From contig CALKUK010000011.1 of the NCBI GenBank assembly GCA_937996655.1, forward strand, positions 310,001-374,000: a stretch of DNA of 64,000 bases, read 5' to 3'. The stretch comes from an uncultured Sphingomonadaceae bacterium. GTDB taxonomy: Bacteria > Pseudomonadota > Alphaproteobacteria > Sphingomonadales > Sphingomonadaceae. The position numbers were made by a program, and so were the translations under genes. Below the pieces are notes generated by a model. That model did not search any database. It was not told the origin of the DNA and was given only the letters and a program-made list of their open reading frames with translations. This document shows positions 26,508 to 37,825 of the stretch, piece by piece. Position 1 is the first letter of the stretch, and the number at the start of each line of letters is the position of its first letter.

Positions 26508-27037
26508 ATCTGACGGTAGCTCCGCCGCCCGGGACACTTCCCGATGCGAGCTTCTTCAACGGCCTGAACGATGAGCTGTCCAACAAGGGCTTTCTCGTCG
26601 TGTCGACCGAAGAGCTGTTTCAATGGGCACGCACGGGTTCGCTCTGGTGGATGACCTTCGGTCTGGCGTGCTGTGCTGTGGAGATGATCCACGTCAACAT
26701 GCCGCGCTACGACCTTGAACGTTTTGGCGCCGCGCCGCGCGCGTCTCCGCGTCAGTCGGACGTGATGATTGTGGCGGGCACGCTCTGCAACAAAATGGCC
26801 CCCGCGCTGCGCCGTGTGTACGACCAGATGTCGGACCCGAAATACGTCATTTCGATGGGCAGCTGCGCCAATGGCGGCGGCTATTATCACTATAGCTACA
26901 GCGTCGTGCGTGGATGTGATCGCATCGTTCCCGTGGACATCTATGTCCCCGGCTGCCCGCCGACCGCCGAAGCCTTGCTTTATGGCATCATGCAATTGCA
27001 GCGGAAGATCCGCCGCGAGGGGACGGTGACCCGGTGA
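26498..27037 (+). CDS. nuoB: NADH-quinone oxidoreductase subunit B
   Basis: Carries the terminal [4Fe-4S] cluster N2 next to the quinone site. 179 residues. The ligands are visible as the adjacent cysteines in [11 protein letters not shown], the Cys in [16 protein letters not shown], and [13 protein letters not shown]. The start ATG 26498 lies inside the end of nuoA (10-base overlap). The N-terminal [13 protein letters not shown] tail is short, as in other alphaproteobacteria. Confidence 0.97.
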   Translation: MGVDLTVAPPPGTLPDASFFNGLNDELSNKGFLVVSTEELFQWARTGSLWWMTFGLACCAVEMIHVNMPRYDLERFGAAPRASPRQSDVMIVAGTLCNKMAPALRRVYDQMSDPKYVISMGSCANGGGYYHYSYSVVRGCDRIVPVDIYVPGCPPTAEALLYGIMQLQRKIRREGTVTR

Positions 27038-27651
27038 GCCATTCCGCCCCCCGTTTTGCCTCCAACGAAGGCGTGGCTGACGCGATTGCCAAGGCGCTTG
27101 GTAAGGATGTTGTCAGCATTGGCGAAGTGCACGGCGAAATCGCTGTCACCGTCGTGGCCTCACGTCTCGTTGAGGCGATGATCGCGCTGCGCGATGAGTG
27201 TGCTTATCAGCAGCTGATGGAAATCGCCGGTGTCGACTGGCCTGATCAGGACCCGCGTTTTGAGGTGGTCTACTGCCTCCTCTCGCTGACCAAGAACCAC
27301 CGCATCCGCGTGCATGTCCGCACCAATGAGGACGTGCCGGTGCCGTCCGTGACAGGCATCTGGCCAGTGGCCGGCTGGCTGGAACGCGAAGTGTTCGACA
27401 TGTACGGCGTGTTGTTTGAAGGCAATTCGGACCTCCGCCGCATCCTGACCGACTATGGTTTTCAGGGGCATCCGCAGCGCAAGGACTTCCCGCTGACGGG
27501 CTTTGTCGAGCTGCGCTATTCGGAAGAGCATAAGCGGGTGATGTATGAGCCCGTTACGCTCGCTCAGGATTTCCGCTCGTTTGATTTCATGTCGCCCTGG
27601 GAAGGGGCCGACTATGTTCTGCCGGGCGATGAAAAGGGAGAAGCCAAGTGA
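27034..27651 (+). CDS. nuoC: NADH-quinone oxidoreductase subunit C
   Basis: Peripheral-arm subunit that packs against NuoD near the quinone pocket. 205 residues with the 30-kDa signature [20 protein letters not shown] followed by [20 protein letters not shown]. The GTG start overlaps the nuoB stop (GTGA). It is separate from NuoD, unlike the fused NuoCD of enterobacteria. Confidence 0.96.
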   Translation: MSHSAPRFASNEGVADAIAKALGKDVVSIGEVHGEIAVTVVASRLVEAMIALRDECAYQQLMEIAGVDWPDQDPRFEVVYCLLSLTKNHRIRVHVRTNEDVPVPSVTGIWPVAGWLEREVFDMYGVLFEGNSDLRRILTDYGFQGHPQRKDFPLTGFVELRYSEEHKRVMYEPVTLAQDFRSFDFMSPWEGADYVLPGDEKGEAK

Positions 27652-28859
27652 GCCTGTCCCCCGATCTCGCGCCGACCACCAGCGGCGAAGACATTCAGAA
27701 CTACACGATCAACTTCGGCCCTCAGCATCCGGCGGCGCACGGCGTGTTGCGCCTCGTCATGGAACTGGACGGCGAAATCGTTGAGCGGCTCGACCCGCAT
27801 GTCGGCCTGCTGCATCGCGGCACCGAAAAGCTGATCGAGTATAAGACCTATCTGCAGGCGCTGCCGTACTTTGACCGCCTCGATTATTGCTCGCCGCTTG
27901 CGATGGAGCACAGCTACGTACTTGCGATCGAGAAGATGCTCGACTGCGACGTGCCGCTGCGCGCCCAATATCTGCGTGTTCTGTTCGCGGAGCTGACGCG
28001 CATCTGCAACCACATGCTCAACCTCGGGTCGCACGTCATGGACGTGGGCGCGATGACGCCGAACCTGTGGCTGTTCGAAATCCGTGAGGATTGCCTCAAC
28101 TTCTTCGAACGCGCGAGCGGTGCTCGTATGCACGCAGCGTGGTTCCGCCCCGGTGGCGTCCATCAGGATGTGCCGCTGAAGCTGCTCACCGACATTGGTG
28201 ACTGGCTCGATAAGCGGATGCCGACCTTGTTCGAAGACGCGATCAGCCTTGTGGCCGACAACCGCATCTTCAAGCAGCGTAACGTCGATATTGCTGTGGT
28301 TTCCAAGGACGATGCGATCAAGTGGGGCTTTTCCGGCCCGATGATCCGCGGCGCAGGCATCCCCTGGGATATCCGCAAGTCGCAGCCTTATGACGTGTAT
28401 GACCGCATGGAGTTCGACATTCCGGTCGGCACCAAGGGCGATTGCTATGATCGCTTCATGGTCCGCGTTGAAGAGGTCCGCCAGTCGGTCCGCATCATGA
28501 AACAGTGCCTGCGTGACATGCCGGAAGGTCTGGTGCTGACCGAAGACCGCAAGGTCGCCCCGCCGAAGCGCGGCGAAATGAAGCAATCGATGGAAGCGCT
28601 GATCCACCACTTCAAGCTCTACACAGAGGGCTTCAAGGTGCCGGAAGGCAGCGTGTATGTCGCAACTGAAAGCCCCAAGGGGGAATTCGGTGTCTATCTG
28701 GTGTCGGACGGCACCAATAAGCCCTACCGCTGCAAGATCCGCCCGACGGCCTTCTCGCACCTTCAGGCGATGGACTTTATGAGCCGTGGCCACATGCTCG
28801 CCGATACGACCGCCATCTTGGGCGCGCTCGACATCGTGTTCGGGGAGTGTGACCGGTGA
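27648..28859 (+). CDS. nuoD: NADH-quinone oxidoreductase subunit D
   Basis: 403-residue 49-kDa subunit that, with NuoB, forms the quinone-reduction chamber. Key segments are [20 protein letters not shown] (quinone-site His in QHPAAHG), [20 protein letters not shown], and the C-terminal [22 protein letters not shown] ending with [21 protein letters not shown] start with GTGA overlap at both ends, so translation is coupled to nuoC and to the small NTF2-like gene that follows. Confidence 0.97.
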   Translation: MSLSPDLAPTTSGEDIQNYTINFGPQHPAAHGVLRLVMELDGEIVERLDPHVGLLHRGTEKLIEYKTYLQALPYFDRLDYCSPLAMEHSYVLAIEKMLDCDVPLRAQYLRVLFAELTRICNHMLNLGSHVMDVGAMTPNLWLFEIREDCLNFFERASGARMHAAWFRPGGVHQDVPLKLLTDIGDWLDKRMPTLFEDAISLVADNRIFKQRNVDIAVVSKDDAIKWGFSGPMIRGAGIPWDIRKSQPYDVYDRMEFDIPVGTKGDCYDRFMVRVEEVRQSVRIMKQCLRDMPEGLVLTEDRKVAPPKRGEMKQSMEALIHHFKLYTEGFKVPEGSVYVATESPKGEFGVYLVSDGTNKPYRCKIRPTAFSHLQAMDFMSRGHMLADTTAILGALDIVFGECDR

Positions 28860-29206
28860 GCAACCTCGATACCGCCAAGGCCATGATCGCCGCCTATAAT
28901 GCGCAGGACGTGGACACCTACGTTTCGTACATGACCGACGCGGCCTGCGAGGCGAACTATCGCGGCGACGTTGTCCGTGAAGGCAAAGAGGGCACGCGTT
29001 CTGGCCTTGCCGCCGCCTTCGCGCGCTGGCCGGAAAACCATGCCGAGATTGTCCATACGCAGGCGGTCGGCGACTTTGTGCTGATGCGTGAACACGTCAC
29101 CCGTGGTCCTGCTACCGACGGGTCTCCGCTGGTCGATCCCTTTGAGGTGGTCGCCGTCTATTCCTTTGAAGGCGACAAAGTGTCGCGCGTGGAGTTCATC
29201 CGCTAA
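28856..29206 (+). CDS. NTF2-like (SnoaL-type) protein inside the nuo operon
   Basis: 116 residues with the cone-shaped NTF2-like pattern: an opening helix ([20 protein letters not shown]), a beta strand pair, [18 protein letters not shown], and closing strands [17 protein letters not shown]. No catalytic triad is certain. It replaces the usual direct nuoD-nuoE junction: its GTG overlaps the nuoD stop (GTGA) and its TAA shares one base with the nuoE ATG. Coupling this tight suggests it is made with complex I and may be an assembly factor or accessory subunit; that is inference. Confidence 0.75.
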   Translation: MSNLDTAKAMIAAYNAQDVDTYVSYMTDAACEANYRGDVVREGKEGTRSGLAAAFARWPENHAEIVHTQAVGDFVLMREHVTRGPATDGSPLVDPFEVVAVYSFEGDKVSRVEFIR

Positions 29207-29874
29207 TGGCTGACGCAGTTCAAATTCCGGACGAAGCCGAAGTCCGCGCGCGGTGGGGCAGCTTTGCCTTCACGCCTGCGTACATGGAAAAGGCGCAGAC
29301 GATTATCGCGCGCTATCCCGCCGGGCGTCAGGCCTCGGCTGTTATGGGGTTGCTTGATCTGGCGCAGCGTCAGGTGGGTGAAGAGACGACGACGCAAGGC
29401 TGGCTGCCTGTTCCGGTGATCGAATATGTCGCAGCCCAGCTCGATATGCCGTACATGCGCGTCTACGAAGTCGCGACTTTCTACACCATGTACAACATGG
29501 CGCCGGTCGGGAAATTCCACGTGCAAGTCTGCGGGACCACGCCGTGCATGCTGCGCGGGTCTGACGATGTTCTGGCCGCCTGCAAGTCCAAGGGGCTCGT
29601 CAAGGGCGGCACGACCGCAGATGGCCTGTTCACGCTGAACGAAGTCGAATGTCTGGGTGCCTGCGCCAACGCGCCGATGGTCCAGATCAACGACGACAAT
29701 TTCGAAGATTTGACCTTTGACAGCACCGTTGCCCTGCTCGACGCACTGGCGGCGGGTAAGCCGGTCAAGATCGGCCCGCAAATCGACCGTCAGACCAGCT
29801 GCCCTGAAGGCGGCGCGACGTCGCTCAAGGACATGGTCACAGCAAACCACGATTACCGGGGGGAATGGAAGTGA
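29206..29874 (+). CDS. nuoE: NADH-quinone oxidoreductase subunit E
   Basis: Thioredoxin-fold subunit holding the [2Fe-2S] cluster N1a. 222 residues. Cysteine ligands are in [16 protein letters not shown] and in [18 protein letters not shown]. The C-terminal tail beyond the fold ([19 protein letters not shown]) is longer than in E. coli but normal for alphaproteobacteria. A palindromic repeat separates it from nuoF, the only wide gap inside the operon. Confidence 0.96.
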   Translation: MADAVQIPDEAEVRARWGSFAFTPAYMEKAQTIIARYPAGRQASAVMGLLDLAQRQVGEETTTQGWLPVPVIEYVAAQLDMPYMRVYEVATFYTMYNMAPVGKFHVQVCGTTPCMLRGSDDVLAACKSKGLVKGGTTADGLFTLNEVECLGACANAPMVQINDDNFEDLTFDSTVALLDALAAGKPVKIGPQIDRQTSCPEGGATSLKDMVTANHDYRGEWK

Positions 29875-29888
29875 TTGTGCAATCCACT

Positions 29889-29980
29889 CCGTTTGCCCTG
29901 AGCCTGTCGAAGGGCTGTCCTTTGACTGTTCACCGTGCTGCCAACAAAGGACTGGGCTTCGACAAGCTCAGCCCCAACGG
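29889..29980. repeat. Palindromic repeat, copy D (inside the nuo operon, nuoE-nuoF)
   Basis: Left arm 29889-29923 (CCGTTTGCCCTGAGCCTGTC on) and right arm 29945-29980 (AAAGGACTGGGCTTCGACAA on) are inverted copies around a 21-base loop. It is placed between the nuoE stop and the nuoF ribosome site in an operon whose other genes mostly overlap. Confidence 0.88.
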
Positions 29981-29998
29981 GTTTGGAGGGCAGGCATA

Positions 29999-31294
29999 AT
30001 GCTCGCTGACAAAGACCGCATTTTCACCAACCTTTACGGTTTTCAGCCGTGGAATTTGGATGCCGCCAAGAAGCGCGGATGCTGGGACAATACGAAGAAG
30101 CTGCTCGCCACCGGCCAGGATGAGATCATTGAGATCATCAAGGCATCGGGCCTGCGCGGGCGCGGCGGGGCCGGCTTCCCCACGGGGATGAAGTGGAGCT
30201 TCATGCCCAAGGCGCCGACGCCGGAGCGTCCCAATTTTCTTGTTATCAACGCTGACGAATCCGAACCCGGTTCCTGCAAGGACCGTGAGATTATCCGGCA
30301 TGATCCGCACCGCCTGATCGAAGGCGCGCTGATCGCTGGTTTCGCGATGCGAGCGCGCGCCGCCTACATCTACATCCGTGGTGAGTTTATCTACGAAGCC
30401 AAGGTGCTGCAGGCGGCGGTTGAAGAAGCCTATGCCGCAGGGCTGGTGGGCAAGAATGCCTGCAAGTCCGGCTATGACTTTGACGTCTTCGTCCACCGCG
30501 GCGCAGGCGCCTACATCTGCGGTGAGGAAACCGCGATGATCGAAAGTCTGGAAGGCAAAAAGGGCCAGCCGCGCCTGAAGCCGCCATTCCCGGCGGGTGC
30601 GGGCCTCTATGGCTGCCCGACGACGGTCAACAACGTTGAGTCCATCGCTGTCACGCCAACGATCCTGCGGCGCGGGGCCGATTGGTTCAAGAGCTTCGGT
30701 CGCGAAGGCAATGCCGGCACCAAGCTGTTCCAGATTTCCGGCCACGTAAACACGCCGTGCACCGTCGAAGAGTCGATGAGCATTCCGTTCAAGGAACTCA
30801 TTGAAAAGCACGCTGGCGGCATCCGTGGCGGGTGGGACAATCTGCTCGCGGTCATCCCCGGTGGCTCGTCCGTGCCTTTGGTGCCGGCCGCGCAGATCAT
30901 GGACGCGCCGATGGATTTTGACGGGCTGAAGGCCTTGGGCTCCGGCCTTGGCACTGCCGCCGTCATCGTCATGGACAAGTCCACCGACATCGTCCGCGCA
31001 ATTTCCCGCCTGAGCTACTTCTACAAGCATGAAAGCTGCGGCCAGTGCACACCGTGCCGCGAAGGCACGGGCTGGATGTGGCGCGTTATGGAACGCCTGC
31101 GCGAAGGCAAGGCTGACGTGTCGGAAATCGACACGTTGTTCGAAGTCACCAAGCAGGTCGAAGGCCATACCATCTGCGCGCTCGGCGACGCAGCTGCCTG
31201 GCCGATCCAGGGCCTGATCCGTCATTTCCGCCCCGAAATGGAGCGCCGTATCGCCGAGGCGAATGGCGGCCAAATGCTGGAGGCGGCGGAGTAA
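29999..31294 (+). CDS. nuoF: NADH-quinone oxidoreductase subunit F
   Basis: NADH- and FMN-binding subunit; 431 residues. [20 protein letters not shown] is the NADH/FMN site, [19 protein letters not shown] lies in the FMN domain, and [19 protein letters not shown] with a later Cys (HTICALGD) binds cluster N3. ATG 29999 has GGAGG at 29984-29988. A longer frame back to 29717 passes through the palindromic repeat and the end of nuoE in another frame and is rejected. Confidence 0.97.
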   Translation: MLADKDRIFTNLYGFQPWNLDAAKKRGCWDNTKKLLATGQDEIIEIIKASGLRGRGGAGFPTGMKWSFMPKAPTPERPNFLVINADESEPGSCKDREIIRHDPHRLIEGALIAGFAMRARAAYIYIRGEFIYEAKVLQAAVEEAYAAGLVGKNACKSGYDFDVFVHRGAGAYICGEETAMIESLEGKKGQPRLKPPFPAGAGLYGCPTTVNNVESIAVTPTILRRGADWFKSFGREGNAGTKLFQISGHVNTPCTVEESMSIPFKELIEKHAGGIRGGWDNLLAVIPGGSSVPLVPAAQIMDAPMDFDGLKALGSGLGTAAVIVMDKSTDIVRAISRLSYFYKHESCGQCTPCREGTGWMWRVMERLREGKADVSEIDTLFEVTKQVEGHTICALGDAAAWPIQGLIRHFRPEMERRIAEANGGQMLEAAE

Positions 31295-31297
31295 ACT

Positions 31298-33316
31298 ATG
31301 CCTAAAGTCACCGTAGACGGCACCGAAATCGAAGTCCCCGCAGGCGCCACTGTCCTTCAGGCGTGTGAGCTGGCGGGCAAGGAAATCCCGCGCTTTTGCT
31401 ATCATGAGCGGCTGTCCATCGCGGGCAATTGCCGCATGTGTCTGGTCGAAGTCGCGCCGGGTCCGCCCAAGCCGCAGGCGTCCTGCGCGCTGCCGGCCAC
31501 CGAAGGGCAGGTCATCAAGACCGACAGCCCTATGGTCAAGAAGGCACGTGAAGGGGTGATGGAGTTTCTCCTCATCAACCACCCGCTTGATTGCCCGATC
31601 TGCGATCAGGGCGGTGAGTGCGACTTGCAGGACCAGTCGGTCGCTTATGGTCGTGGCGGTTCGCGCTATGACGAGAACAAGCGCGCCGTGACTGAAAAGT
31701 ATATGGGCCCCATCGTGAAGACGGTGATGACACGCTGCATCCAGTGCACGCGCTGCGTCCGCTTTGCCGAAGAAGTGGCGGGGATTGAGGAAATCGGCGC
31801 GATTGGTCGCGGCGAGAATATGCAGATCACCAGCTATCTTGAGCGCGCTGTCACCAGTGAGCTTTCGGGCAACGTCGTTGATCTCTGCCCGGTCGGTGCG
31901 CTGACCTCCAAGCCGTATGCCTTCGTCGCACGGCCCTGGGAATTGAAGAAGACGCCCGCCATCGACGTGATGGATGCCGTCGGCACCAACATCCGCCTCG
32001 ACAGCCGTGGCCGTCAGGTGCTGCGCGCTGTGCCGCGTATCAACGAAGATGTGAACGAGGAATGGGCGAGCGACAAGACGCGTCACGCCGTTGATGGCCT
32101 TGTCCAGCGCCGCCTCGACAAGCCCTTTGTCCGCAAGAACGGCAAGCTCGTCGCGGTCGAATGGGCCGATGCCTTGAAGGCTGTGGCCTCTGCCGCTGAA
32201 AAGGCCGGCAAGTCGGTTGCGGCCATCGCGGGCGATCAGGTCGATTGTGAAACGATGTTTGCCGCGCGCCAGATGGTGAAGTCGCTGGGCGGATCGATGT
32301 TCGAAGGTCGCCAGACAGGTCTCGCTTATGACACGTCGAGCCTGTCTGCTGTCAACTTCAACACCGGTATCGCGAATATCGAAAATGCCGATGTCATCCT
32401 GCTCGTCGGGTCGGACCTTCGGCGTGAAGCGCCGCTGGTCAACACGCGCATCCAGAAGGCTGTCCGCAAGCGCGGCGCGAAAGTGTTCGCTATCGGGCCG
32501 GAGACGGACCTGACCTACAAGGCTGAATTCCTCGGCACGAACCTTGGCTTGCTGTCCAAGCTCCCCAAGCATGTCGCCGATGCCTTTAAGGCCTCGGAAC
32601 GCCCCGCGATCATCGTTGGTGGCGGTTCGCTGCGCTATGAAGGCGCACACGGTGCGGCTCTGGCGTTTGCCAAGAAGCACAAGCTCGTCCGTGACGGGTG
32701 GAACGGTTTCAACGTCCTGCACTTCGCCGCGGCGCGCATGGGCGGGCTGATGCTCGGTTATGCGTATGACGGCGGGATCAAGGCACTGGCTGCGAAGAAG
32801 CCGAAATTGGCCTTCTTCCTCGGTGCGGACGAAGTCGACTATGCGCTCTTCGCTGATACCTTCAAAGTCTATGTCGGCCACCACGGCGATGCGGGTGCCC
32901 ATGCGGCAGACGTCATTCTGCCGGGCGCTGCTTATACCGAAAAATCAGGGACTTACGTGAACCTTGAGGGACGCGTGCAGCGCGGTGATCGCGCCGTCTT
33001 CCCGCCGGGTGATGCGCGTGAAGACTGGTCGATCTTCCGGGCGCTATCGTCCCTCACGGGCAAAGTTCTGCCGTTCGACACCCTTGACGCCCTGCGCGCT
33101 GAGATGGCGAAGGCCGTTCCTGCACTGGGCCGTGAAGGGCTGGCCACCTATGGCTGGGATGTCCCGTCGTTGCCCGACAAGGCGAGCGCTGACATCGCCG
33201 ATTATCCGATCAAGGATTTCTACCTGACCAACGCGATCTGCCGCGCTTCCGAAACGATGCAACGCTGCTCATCGGAATTGGTCCACGGGGAAGAATGGCT
33301 GGAGGCCGCGGAATGA
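31298..33316 (+). CDS. nuoG: NADH-quinone oxidoreductase subunit G
   Basis: Large iron-sulfur subunit, 672 residues. The N-terminal ferredoxin domain has the [2Fe-2S] ligands in [16 protein letters not shown] and [29 protein letters not shown] gives the His/Cys ligands of N5, and [14 protein letters not shown] with LCPVGALTS gives N4. The rest is a molybdopterin-oxidoreductase-like domain without a cofactor signature, as in other complex I. The stop overlaps the nuoH start (ATGA). Confidence 0.97.
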   Translation: MPKVTVDGTEIEVPAGATVLQACELAGKEIPRFCYHERLSIAGNCRMCLVEVAPGPPKPQASCALPATEGQVIKTDSPMVKKAREGVMEFLLINHPLDCPICDQGGECDLQDQSVAYGRGGSRYDENKRAVTEKYMGPIVKTVMTRCIQCTRCVRFAEEVAGIEEIGAIGRGENMQITSYLERAVTSELSGNVVDLCPVGALTSKPYAFVARPWELKKTPAIDVMDAVGTNIRLDSRGRQVLRAVPRINEDVNEEWASDKTRHAVDGLVQRRLDKPFVRKNGKLVAVEWADALKAVASAAEKAGKSVAAIAGDQVDCETMFAARQMVKSLGGSMFEGRQTGLAYDTSSLSAVNFNTGIANIENADVILLVGSDLRREAPLVNTRIQKAVRKRGAKVFAIGPETDLTYKAEFLGTNLGLLSKLPKHVADAFKASERPAIIVGGGSLRYEGAHGAALAFAKKHKLVRDGWNGFNVLHFAAARMGGLMLGYAYDGGIKALAAKKPKLAFFLGADEVDYALFADTFKVYVGHHGDAGAHAADVILPGAAYTEKSGTYVNLEGRVQRGDRAVFPPGDAREDWSIFRALSSLTGKVLPFDTLDALRAEMAKAVPALGREGLATYGWDVPSLPDKASADIADYPIKDFYLTNAICRASETMQRCSSELVHGEEWLEAAE

Positions 33317-34359
33317 CCGAGTGGTTCCAATCAACCTGGATGGGGCCGGCCTTGGGCTGGTTCGTTTCCACGACGATCCTCATCCTCATGATCGCGCTGC
33401 CGCTGATGTTGGCCGTGGCCATGATCATCTATGCCGACCGCAAGATCTGGGCGGCGATGGCGCTGCGCCGTGGCCCGAACGTCGTCGGTCCGCTCGGTCT
33501 GCTGCAGTCCTTTGCAGACGGCCTGAAGGTCATGCTGCAGGAAACGATCATCCCGTCGGCAGCGAACCGGGGCCTGTTTCTGCTGGCACCGATCATCACC
33601 TTCACGGTCGCGCTGATTGTCTGGGCGGTTATCCCGTTTGGTGACGGCATGGTCCTCGCCGACATCAACGTCGGACTGCTCTACTTGCTCGCGGCTTCGT
33701 CGCTCGGTGTTTATGGCGTGATCATCTCGGGTTGGGCCTCCAACTCCAAATATCCCTTTTATTCGGCGCTGCGTGCGGCTGCGCAGATGGTGTCGTATGA
33801 AGTGTCTATCGGCTTCGTGCTGATCTCGGTCGTCCTCTGGGCGGACAGCTTCAACCTTTCGACTATCGTGCTGGCGCAAAAGGCGCATGTCTTTGGCTTC
33901 CTGAATGGCTTCGGCTTCAACCCGTTGTTGTTCCCGATGGCGGTTGTGTTCCTCATTTCGGCCCTCGCCGAAACGGCCCGCGCGCCGTTCGATTTGACCG
34001 AAGCGGAATCGGAACTCGTCGCGGGTTACCAGACGGAATATTCCTCGATGAGCTTCGCGCTCTTCTGGCTCGGCGAATATGCGAACGTCCTGCTGATGTG
34101 CGCCTTGAACGCGATCCTGTTCTGGGGCGGCTGGCTGCCCCCGGTGGATTGGGCGCCGCTTTATGCCGTTCCGGGCATCATTTGGTTCTTCTCGAAGATC
34201 CTGATCTTCTTCTTCGTCTTCTCGTGGATCAAGGCGACAGTGCCGCGCTATCGCTATGACCAGCTGATGCGGCTCGGCTGGAAGATCTTCCTGCCCATCT
34301 CGCTGATCTGGGTGTTCCTCGTTTCCGGTTATCTGATGCTGACAAGGTACGGCGCATGA
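33313..34359 (+). CDS. nuoH: NADH-quinone oxidoreductase subunit H
   Basis: 348-residue membrane subunit that forms the entrance of the quinone chamber. Eight or so helices, with the conserved loop [40 protein letters not shown], and the acidic cytoplasmic loop [20 protein letters not shown] that interacts with NuoA and the quinone path. ATG 33313 in the ATGA overlap with nuoG is preferred over the in-frame upstream codon at 33295. Confidence 0.97.
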   Translation: MTEWFQSTWMGPALGWFVSTTILILMIALPLMLAVAMIIYADRKIWAAMALRRGPNVVGPLGLLQSFADGLKVMLQETIIPSAANRGLFLLAPIITFTVALIVWAVIPFGDGMVLADINVGLLYLLAASSLGVYGVIISGWASNSKYPFYSALRAAAQMVSYEVSIGFVLISVVLWADSFNLSTIVLAQKAHVFGFLNGFGFNPLLFPMAVVFLISALAETARAPFDLTEAESELVAGYQTEYSSMSFALFWLGEYANVLLMCALNAILFWGGWLPPVDWAPLYAVPGIIWFFSKILIFFFVFSWIKATVPRYRYDQLMRLGWKIFLPISLIWVFLVSGYLMLTRYGA

Positions 34360-34844
34360 GTGTGATTGCTCACTACATCAAGACGTTCACCCTTTGGGAG
34401 TTCGTGAAGGCGCACTGGCTGACCTTGAAGTATTTCTTCAAGCCCAAGGCGACGATCAACTATCCCTATGAGCGCAACCCGCTGTCCCCGCGTTTCCGTG
34501 GCGAACATGCGCTGCGCCGCTACCCGAACGGCGAAGAACGCTGCATCGCGTGCAAGCTGTGCGAAGCGGTCTGCCCGGCGCAGGCGATCACCATCGAGGC
34601 CGAACCGCGCGAGGATGGCAGCCGCCGCACCACGCGCTATGACATCGACATGACGAAGTGCATCTATTGCGGCTTCTGTCAGGAAGCCTGCCCGGTGGAC
34701 GCCATCGTGGAAGGCCCGAACCTCGAATTTTCGACCGAAACGCGCGAAGAGCTGCTGTACGATAAGGATAAGCTCCTTTCGAACGGCGACCGCTGGGAAC
34801 GTGCCATCGCTGCGAACATCGCAGCCGATGCGCCGTACCGTTAA
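34356..34844 (+). CDS. nuoI: NADH-quinone oxidoreductase subunit I
   Basis: 162-residue subunit with two [4Fe-4S] clusters, N6a and N6b. The paired ferredoxin motifs are [16 protein letters not shown] and [16 protein letters not shown]. The N-terminal amphipathic stretch ([20 protein letters not shown]) docks on the membrane arm. The start overlaps the nuoH stop (ATGA). Confidence 0.97.
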   Translation: MSVIAHYIKTFTLWEFVKAHWLTLKYFFKPKATINYPYERNPLSPRFRGEHALRRYPNGEERCIACKLCEAVCPAQAITIEAEPREDGSRRTTRYDIDMTKCIYCGFCQEACPVDAIVEGPNLEFSTETREELLYDKDKLLSNGDRWERAIAANIAADAPYR

Positions 34845-34862
34845 GGGAAGAAGGGGGAGACC

Positions 34863-35474
34863 ATGATCCAGGCTTTTGCCTTCTACCTGTTCGCCGCTGT
34901 CGTCATCCTTTCGGGTGCGCTGACGGTGTTGTCGCGTAATCCGGTGCACAGCGTGCTGTGGCTGATCCTCGCTTTCTTCAACGCGGCGGGCCTGATGGTC
35001 CTCGTGGGGGCGGAGTTCATCGCGATGCTGCTCGTCATTGTCTATGTCGGCGCAGTCGCGGTGCTGTTCTTGTTCGTCGTCATGATGCTCGACATCGACT
35101 TTGCGGAATTGCGCAGCGGCTTTGTCCGCTACGGGTTCTTCGGGCTGTTGATTGCGCTGGTTTTGGCCGGTGAGTTGATCGTCGCCGGTGGCGCATGGAG
35201 CGCGGGCAGCCTTGAGCTGTCACAGCGTGCCGCGCCGGCCTCTGGCGATCTTCAGAATATCGAAGCGATGGGCGCGCTCATCTATTCCAAATATCTCTAC
35301 ATTTTTGAGGCCGCCGGTCTGGTGCTTCTGGTCGCGATGATCGGCGCAATTGTGCTGACTCACCGTGAGCGCAAGGACGTCCGCCCGCAGAACATTTCGG
35401 ATCAGGTCAAGCGCCGTCCGGAAGACGCGGTGCGCAACGTTGATCAGCCGGTCGGGCAGGGGGTTGAGCTATGA
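34863..35474 (+). CDS. nuoJ: NADH-quinone oxidoreductase subunit J
   Basis: 203-residue membrane subunit of the proton path. Five helices; the characteristic segments are [20 protein letters not shown] and [20 protein letters not shown] with the pi-bulge region of helix 3. AAGAAGGGGGAGACC before ATG 34863 is a strong ribosome site. The C-terminal charged tail ([22 protein letters not shown]) is soluble. Confidence 0.95.
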   Translation: MIQAFAFYLFAAVVILSGALTVLSRNPVHSVLWLILAFFNAAGLMVLVGAEFIAMLLVIVYVGAVAVLFLFVVMMLDIDFAELRSGFVRYGFFGLLIALVLAGELIVAGGAWSAGSLELSQRAAPASGDLQNIEAMGALIYSKYLYIFEAAGLVLLVAMIGAIVLTHRERKDVRPQNISDQVKRRPEDAVRNVDQPVGQGVEL

Positions 35475-35776
35475 TCGGCATTCAGCATTATCTGGTTGTC
35501 TCCGCCATCCTGTTTACGATGGGGGTGCTCGGCATCTTCATCAATCGGAAGAACATCATCATCATCCTGATGGCGATTGAGCTCATCCTGCTCGCGGTGA
35601 ACATCAACCTTGTCGCCTTCAGCGCCTTTTTGGGCGATCTGGTGGGGCAGGTGTTTGCGATGTTCGTGCTGACTGTGGCGGCGGGCGAAGCGGCCATCGG
35701 GCTTGCCATTCTCGTCATTTACTTCCGCGGACGCGGATCGATTGCGGTTGACGATGTCAACCGGATGAAGGGCTAA
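35471..35776 (+). CDS. nuoK: NADH-quinone oxidoreductase subunit K
   Basis: 101-residue, three-helix homologue of MrpC. Conserved glutamates of the proton path are in [20 protein letters not shown] and [23 protein letters not shown] overlaps the nuoJ stop (ATGA). Normal length for the family. Confidence 0.96.
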   Translation: MIGIQHYLVVSAILFTMGVLGIFINRKNIIIILMAIELILLAVNINLVAFSAFLGDLVGQVFAMFVLTVAAGEAAIGLAILVIYFRGRGSIAVDDVNRMKG

Positions 35777-35782
35777 CGCGCC

Positions 35783-37825
35783 GTGGAAACCATCAAGCTT
35801 ATCGTTTTCCTGCCGCTCTTGGCCGCGATGATCGCGGGCCTTGGCAACCGGATGATCGGCAATGTCGCGGCAAAGGCCGTGACGACCGCTGCGCTGTTCA
35901 TTTCCTGTGCGCTCAGCTGGCCAATCTTCCTGTCCTTCTTGGGCGGCCATGCAGAGGCGCATGTCGTGCCGGTGCTGGACTTTATCCGGTCTGGTGACTT
36001 GAACGTCCAATGGTCGCTGCGCGTCGATACACTGACGGCGGTCATGCTCGTCGTGGTCACGAGTGTGTCGAGCCTCGTGCACCTCTACAGCTGGGGCTAT
36101 ATGTCCGAAGACCCCAGCCAGCCGCGCTTCTTTGCCTATCTGTCGCTCTTCACCTTTGCGATGCTCATGCTCGTGACGGCGGACAGTCTGGTACAGATGT
36201 TCTTCGGTTGGGAAGGCGTAGGCCTCGCGTCCTACCTGCTCATCGGCTTCTGGTACCACAAGCCCAGCGCGAATGCGGCGGCCATCAAGGCCTTCGTCGT
36301 CAACCGCGTGGGGGACTTCGGCTTTTCGCTCGGCATCTTCGGCGTGTTCCTGGTCTTCGGGACGGTCTCCATTCCGGCGATTCTTGAAGCGGCCCCGGGC
36401 TATGCCGGATCGACCATCGGCTTCCTCGGTTATCGCATTGATACGATTACGTTGCTCTGCATCCTGCTGTTCATCGGCGCGATGGGTAAATCCGCGCAGC
36501 TTGGCCTCCACACCTGGTTGCCGGACGCGATGGAAGGCCCGACGCCCGTCTCCGCGCTGATCCACGCTGCGACGATGGTCACCGCCGGTGTCTTCATGGT
36601 CTGCCGCCTGTCGCCGCTGTTTGAACTGTCGGAAACGGCGACCACGCTTGTGACCTATGTGGGGGCCGCAACGGCTCTGTTTGCAGCGACCGTTGGCACG
36701 ACACAGACAGACATCAAGCGCGTCATCGCGTATTCGACCTGTTCGCAGCTTGGCTACATGTTCTTTGCAGCAGGCACCGGTGCTTATGGCGCGGCGATGT
36801 TCCACCTGTTCACGCATGCCTTCTTTAAGGCGCTGCTGTTCTTGGGCGCTGGCTCGGTGATCCATGCCATGCACCATGAACAGGACATGCGGTATTATGG
36901 TGGCCTTCGGAAGCACATCCCGCTCACCTTCTGGGCGATGATGGCGGGCACGCTTGCGATTACCGGCGTTGGCGTTGCCGGGGTGTTCGGCTTTGCCGGC
37001 TTCTATTCCAAGGACGCCATCATCGAAGCGGCCTTTGCCAGCGGCACTGAGTCCGGCGGCTTCGCCTTTGGTGTTGCCGTGTTCGCAGCCCTTCTCACGA
37101 GCTTCTATTCCTGGCGCCTGATGTTCCTGACCTTCTTCGGCAAGCCGCGCTGGTCGCAGTCGGAGCATATCCAGCATGCGGCGCATGACGCCCATGGCCA
37201 CGATGATCATGCGCACGGCCATGACGATCATCACGCCCACGCGCATGATGATGACGGAACACTCGGCTATCATCCGCATGAAAGCCCGCTGCCCATGTTG
37301 GTGCCGCTGATCGTTCTGACGGTTGGCGCGATCTTTGCCGGTTACTTCTTCCACGATGCCTTTATCGGCGCGGAAACGGGCGGAGAGTTCTGGAAGGGCA
37401 GTCTCGCGTTCAACGAACACCTGATGCACGAAATGCATGGCGTTCCGGAACTGGTGAAGCTGTCGGCCACGATTGTGATGCTGATCGGCCTCGCGGTGGC
37501 TTGGCTGGCCTATATTAAGGACACGACGATCCCCGCGCGCTTTACGGCGACGTTCCCCGGCATTTATCAGTTCCTGCTGAACAAGTGGTATTGGGATGAG
37601 CTTTACAACCTCATCTTCGTGAAGCCTTCTTTGTGGCTTGGCCGCTTCCTCTGGAAAAAGGGCGATGAGGGCACGATTGACCGCTTCGGCCCGCATGGTG
37701 CCGCAGAGGTCGTGCTGCAGGGCAGCCGCGTCGCGGCCCGCTTCCAGTCCGGCTATCTTTCATCTTACGCCTTCGTGATGCTCCTTGGGCTCGTTGGCCT
37801 TGCAACCTGGGCGATGACACGATGA
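35783..37825 (+). CDS. nuoL: NADH-quinone oxidoreductase subunit L
   Basis: 680-residue antiporter-like subunit at the distal end of complex I, with the long lateral helix at the C-terminus. Conserved parts are [19 protein letters not shown] (helix 5 Glu), [20 protein letters not shown] (helix 7-8 Lys/His), [20 protein letters not shown] and [15 protein letters not shown]. Residues 462-499 are a loop with 14 histidines and many aspartates, such as [20 protein letters not shown], which is unusual in composition. GTG start, six bases after nuoK. Confidence 0.96.
   Translation: METIKLIVFLPLLAAMIAGLGNRMIGNVAAKAVTTAALFISCALSWPIFLSFLGGHAEAHVVPVLDFIRSGDLNVQWSLRVDTLTAVMLVVVTSVSSLVHLYSWGYMSEDPSQPRFFAYLSLFTFAMLMLVTADSLVQMFFGWEGVGLASYLLIGFWYHKPSANAAAIKAFVVNRVGDFGFSLGIFGVFLVFGTVSIPAILEAAPGYAGSTIGFLGYRIDTITLLCILLFIGAMGKSAQLGLHTWLPDAMEGPTPVSALIHAATMVTAGVFMVCRLSPLFELSETATTLVTYVGAATALFAATVGTTQTDIKRVIAYSTCSQLGYMFFAAGTGAYGAAMFHLFTHAFFKALLFLGAGSVIHAMHHEQDMRYYGGLRKHIPLTFWAMMAGTLAITGVGVAGVFGFAGFYSKDAIIEAAFASGTESGGFAFGVAVFAALLTSFYSWRLMFLTFFGKPRWSQSEHIQHAAHDAHGHDDHAHGHDDHHAHAHDDDGTLGYHPHESPLPMLVPLIVLTVGAIFAGYFFHDAFIGAETGGEFWKGSLAFNEHLMHEMHGVPELVKLSATIVMLIGLAVAWLAYIKDTTIPARFTATFPGIYQFLLNKWYWDELYNLIFVKPSLWLGRFLWKKGDEGTIDRFGPHGAAEVVLQGSRVAARFQSGYLSSYAFVMLLGLVGLATWAMTR

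Noticed and set aside
21249..29980. CRISPR-like spaced repeats
   Set aside because: The repeats are palindromic elements scattered kilobases apart with genes between; there is no regular spacer array and no cas gene.
29717..29998. Longer N-terminus for NuoF
   Set aside because: It reads through the end of nuoE in another frame and through a palindromic repeat; ATG 29999 has a GGAGG site and gives the family N-terminus.
29930..32902. A 990-codon open frame antisense to nuoF and nuoG
   Set aside because: It is a by-product of high-GC codon use; the plus strand encodes complete, motif-rich subunits and the antisense product has no family-like features.
35444..37696. A 750-codon open frame antisense to nuoK and nuoL
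   Set aside because: Same cause. Its charged, His/Arg-rich composition mirrors hydrophobic membrane codons read backwards.
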